Source: JAHJFW01 sp964595075
Lineage (GTDB): Bacteria; Patescibacteriota; Patescibacteriia; 2-12-FULL-60-25
Length of the DNA stretch: 41,339 bases
Reading direction: 5' to 3'
Assembly: GCA_964595075.1 (NCBI GenBank)
Contig: CAZQNT010000005.1
Coordinates: 1 to 41,339, forward strand
Under the pieces are notes generated by a model, which worked only from the letters and a program-made list of their open reading frames with translations, had not been told where the DNA came from and did no database searches. Positions 41,320-41,339 of the stretch are shown piece by piece (the first letter of the stretch is position 1; every line of letters begins with the position of its first letter). The translations under genes and the position numbers were made by a program.

Positions 41320-41339
41320 CTCCGTGGGCGGAGTCGTGG

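Overview
The window looks like chromosomal sequence from a Candidate Phyla Radiation (Patescibacteria) bacterium, probably of the Parcubacteria/Uhrbacteria side. This rests on compact housekeeping genes, a shortened SMC, a PaaX/Cas2-like regulator, a giant secreted cysteine-rich protein and scaffold gaps (runs of N) typical of a metagenome assembly. TAA, TAG and TGA all end recognisable genes, so the standard stop codons apply. The lineage call is an inference.

Layout. (1) 1-2.3 kb: 3' part of gyrA (+). (2) 2.3-6.2 kb: minus-strand run of a PaaX/Cas2-like regulator, rbfA, ddl, a DHH phosphoesterase and clpP. (3) 6.4-26.2 kb: plus-strand run of a hinge-less SMC-like ATPase, a methyltransferase joined in frame to a membrane protein, a structured RNA with its own promoter (6S-like shape), a VanW-family protein, Hsp20, a membrane-anchored Ca-binding-repeat protein and a 3637-residue secreted cysteine-rich protein. 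(4) 26.25-31.2 kb: accessory region. A DUF559 endonuclease gene is framed by two palindromic repeats. It is followed on the minus strand by a lipoprotein, an AT-rich nucleotidyltransferase split by a frameshift at nine A, a probable RiPP cassette (radical SAM/SPASM maturase plus a 34-residue peptide ending in LCTCQRPSNCH) and a degenerate sigma-54-activator-like AAA+ protein. Intrinsic terminators end the lipoprotein gene, the RiPP cassette and the AAA+ gene. (5) 31.2-41.0 kb: plus-strand housekeeping run: nusA, yidC, a PRC-barrel protein, a nucleotidyltransferase joined to an O-antigen-ligase-like protein, groES-groEL behind a CIRCE-like operator, prfB, tsaC and rsmA. (6) The last 270 bases hold a GC-rich Ala/Lys/Glu-rich minus-strand gene.

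Two themes stand out. The first is the putative RiPP system: all seven SPASM cysteines and the CxxxCxxC motif are present, yet one in-frame TAG interrupts the maturase. A Cys-containing peptide gene with a near-perfect ribosome binding site lies 35 bases downstream and is closed by a terminator. A 14-bp operator-like motif repeated at 21-bp spacing lies upstream. The second is pervasive small interspersed repeats: a 36-nt palindrome, REP-like elements, a GGGCGGGACAAGCCCGCCC element and heptamer arrays. Many lie inside coding sequence, where they add peptide insertions (three in rsmA) or appear to have fused neighbouring genes in frame (twice).
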